DNA from: Acidobacteriota bacterium
GTDB taxonomy: Bacteria; Acidobacteriota; Terriglobia; UBA7540
NCBI GenBank assembly: GCA_021828225.1
Contig: JAKASH010000268.1
Coordinates: forward strand, 1 to 5,447
Length of the DNA stretch: 5,447 nucleotides
Direction of reading: 5' to 3'
Position numbers and translations under genes: made by a program. Each line of letters begins with the position of its first letter. The stretch's first letter is position 1. The notes beneath the pieces were generated by a model, which saw only the letters and a program-made list of their open reading frames with translations, was not told where the DNA came from and made no database searches. Shown piece by piece: positions 5,204 through 5,447 of the stretch.

Positions 5204-5343
5204 GGCTCAGCGTTTATTTTCAACAACTTCCCCGGTTCGTTTTTTAAAAAAAGAATTCTTTTTTCTGTTTTGACCGTGCAAAACGGCTTTGCAACGCCAT
5301 TTTTTGAGAGCTTCCTCGCCACATTGTAGGCTATCCATGGCAT
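5134..5343 (-). CDS. Doubtful small open frame entering the repeat array
   Basis: A 69-codon open frame runs from ATG (5343) to TAA (5136-5134). Its N-terminal half (MPWIAYNVARKLSKNG, then FCTVKTEKRILF) is non-repetitive, and its C-terminal half (LKNEPGKLLKI, KKRTGNEPE, PKLLKIKNRP) is encoded by array units. It is very basic, has no membrane segment or recognisable domain, and has no good ribosome binding site. It could be a genuine small protein, a relic, or simply the conserved reading of a non-coding repetitive element. From memory, NE(A/P)xKLLK-type strings recur in short hypothetical proteins of Acidobacteria; this is unverified here. Confidence 0.25.
   Translation of the reverse strand: MPWIAYNVARKLSKNGVAKPFCTVKTEKRILFLKNEPGKLLKINAEPKKRTGNEPETKLPKLLKIKNRP
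5240..5264. repeat. Overlapping A/T palindromes at the end of the array
   Basis: TTTTTTAAAAAA (5240-5251) overlaps the 18-bp perfect palindrome AAAAAAGAATTCTTTTTT (5247-5264). It marks the boundary between the repeat units and the unique sequence to the right. It could bend DNA or melt easily, or form a T-tailed weak hairpin on either strand; without GC pairs it is a poor terminator. Confidence 0.6.
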
Positions 5344-5374
5344 CTTCGCGATTTCGCCTTTCTGGCCTCTGCCG

Positions 5375-5400
5375 CGCAACGCTCGCTGTCTAACGTTGCG
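5375..5400. other. 7-bp inverted repeat right of the array
   Basis: CGCAACG (5375-5381) and CGTTGCG (5394-5400) are perfect complements with a 12-nt loop. It lies about 30 nt upstream of the doubtful small minus-strand frame. No T-tract follows. It may be the outer edge of the repetitive element or chance; the stretch from 5265 to 5447 shows no other supportable feature. Confidence 0.25.
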
Positions 5401-5447
5401 GTTCTTGCCCTGATTCCCTCGCAAGACCCGCAGGGCCGAAGAACGGA

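Larger units (their letters stand above)
4911..5264. repeat. Five-unit tandem array of 65-67-nt repeats
   Basis: Five units each combine one or two CCGGTTCGTTT blocks, a T5-T7 tract, a short variable segment and TTTTCAACAAC. The exact TTTTCAACAAC copies start at 4952, 5019, 5084, 5151 and 5217 (steps 67, 65, 67, 66). CCGGTTCG occurs exactly ten times, starting at 4926, 4980, 4991, 5046, 5057, 5112, 5123, 5178, 5189 and 5232, plus a degenerate copy at 4915. Where doubled, copies are 11 nt apart. Units alternate between two types by their variable segment: type A (gcgtatctttg) and type B (agggccgattcttta), giving A-B-A-B and then a divergent fifth unit. Read on the minus strand the units give KRTGNEPE and LLKI-type peptides, interrupted by a stop. 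The base composition is very unlike the neighbouring genes. No transposase or CRISPR feature accompanies it. Confidence 0.9.

Noticed and set aside
4911..5264. CRISPR array
   Set aside because: The repeated parts are adjacent and of uneven size. The segments between them are themselves repeated rather than unique spacers, and no cas gene is present.
4527..5273. Long plus-strand open frame (248 codons) through the operon leader and the array
   Set aside because: It runs antisense to the lipoprotein signal region and then reads repetitive Phe/Arg/Val-rich peptide. Its openness in the array follows from the 132-bp period being a multiple of three and a T-rich, stop-poor strand. No ribosome binding site or domain.

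Overview
The window looks like a chromosomal stretch from an Acidobacteria-type (Terriglobia-like) genome. This is inferred from moderately high GC, a matrixin-type protease with a C-terminal carboxypeptidase-regulatory-like domain, the serine/threonine-rich bacterial Ig-like lipoprotein style, a stand-alone MEDS protein, and a repeat whose minus-strand reading gives NEPxKLLK-like peptides. No rRNA, tRNA, CRISPR array, transposase or phage gene is visible.

Layout, left to right. (1) A sigma70-like promoter (26-54) and leader precede a plus-strand M23 peptidoglycan peptidase anchored by one membrane helix with a coiled coil (161-1045). (2) A 263-nt spacer (1046-1308) contains nested inverted repeats (1159-1225) and a weak promoter. 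(3) A plus-strand MEDS-domain protein follows (1309-1830). (4) A short convergent spacer separates it from a minus-strand cluster of three exported proteins, in transcription order: an Ig-like lipoprotein (4688-3879), a secreted two-domain protein whose C-terminal half resembles the TrbI/VirB10 pattern (3865-3038), and a zinc-dependent matrixin-like protease (3032-1920). Gaps are 13 nt and then essentially zero (stop and possible start overlap as GTGA), so the three are very probably one translationally coupled operon acting outside the cytoplasmic membrane. (5) The 759 nt upstream of that operon contain no convincing gene. They carry two small inverted repeats near the operon (4755-4786) and a striking array of five 65-67-nt units (about 4911-5264), including a perfect 131-bp tandem duplication. 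The array begins at the 3' end of a possible small minus-strand open frame and ends in an A/T palindrome.

The best lead for something undescribed is the repeat array. It is directional, has a two-level periodic structure, has a recently duplicated core, and lies upstream of and co-oriented with the secreted-protease operon. The second lead is the operon itself, which pairs a matrixin with a dedicated exported partner of unusual domain composition.
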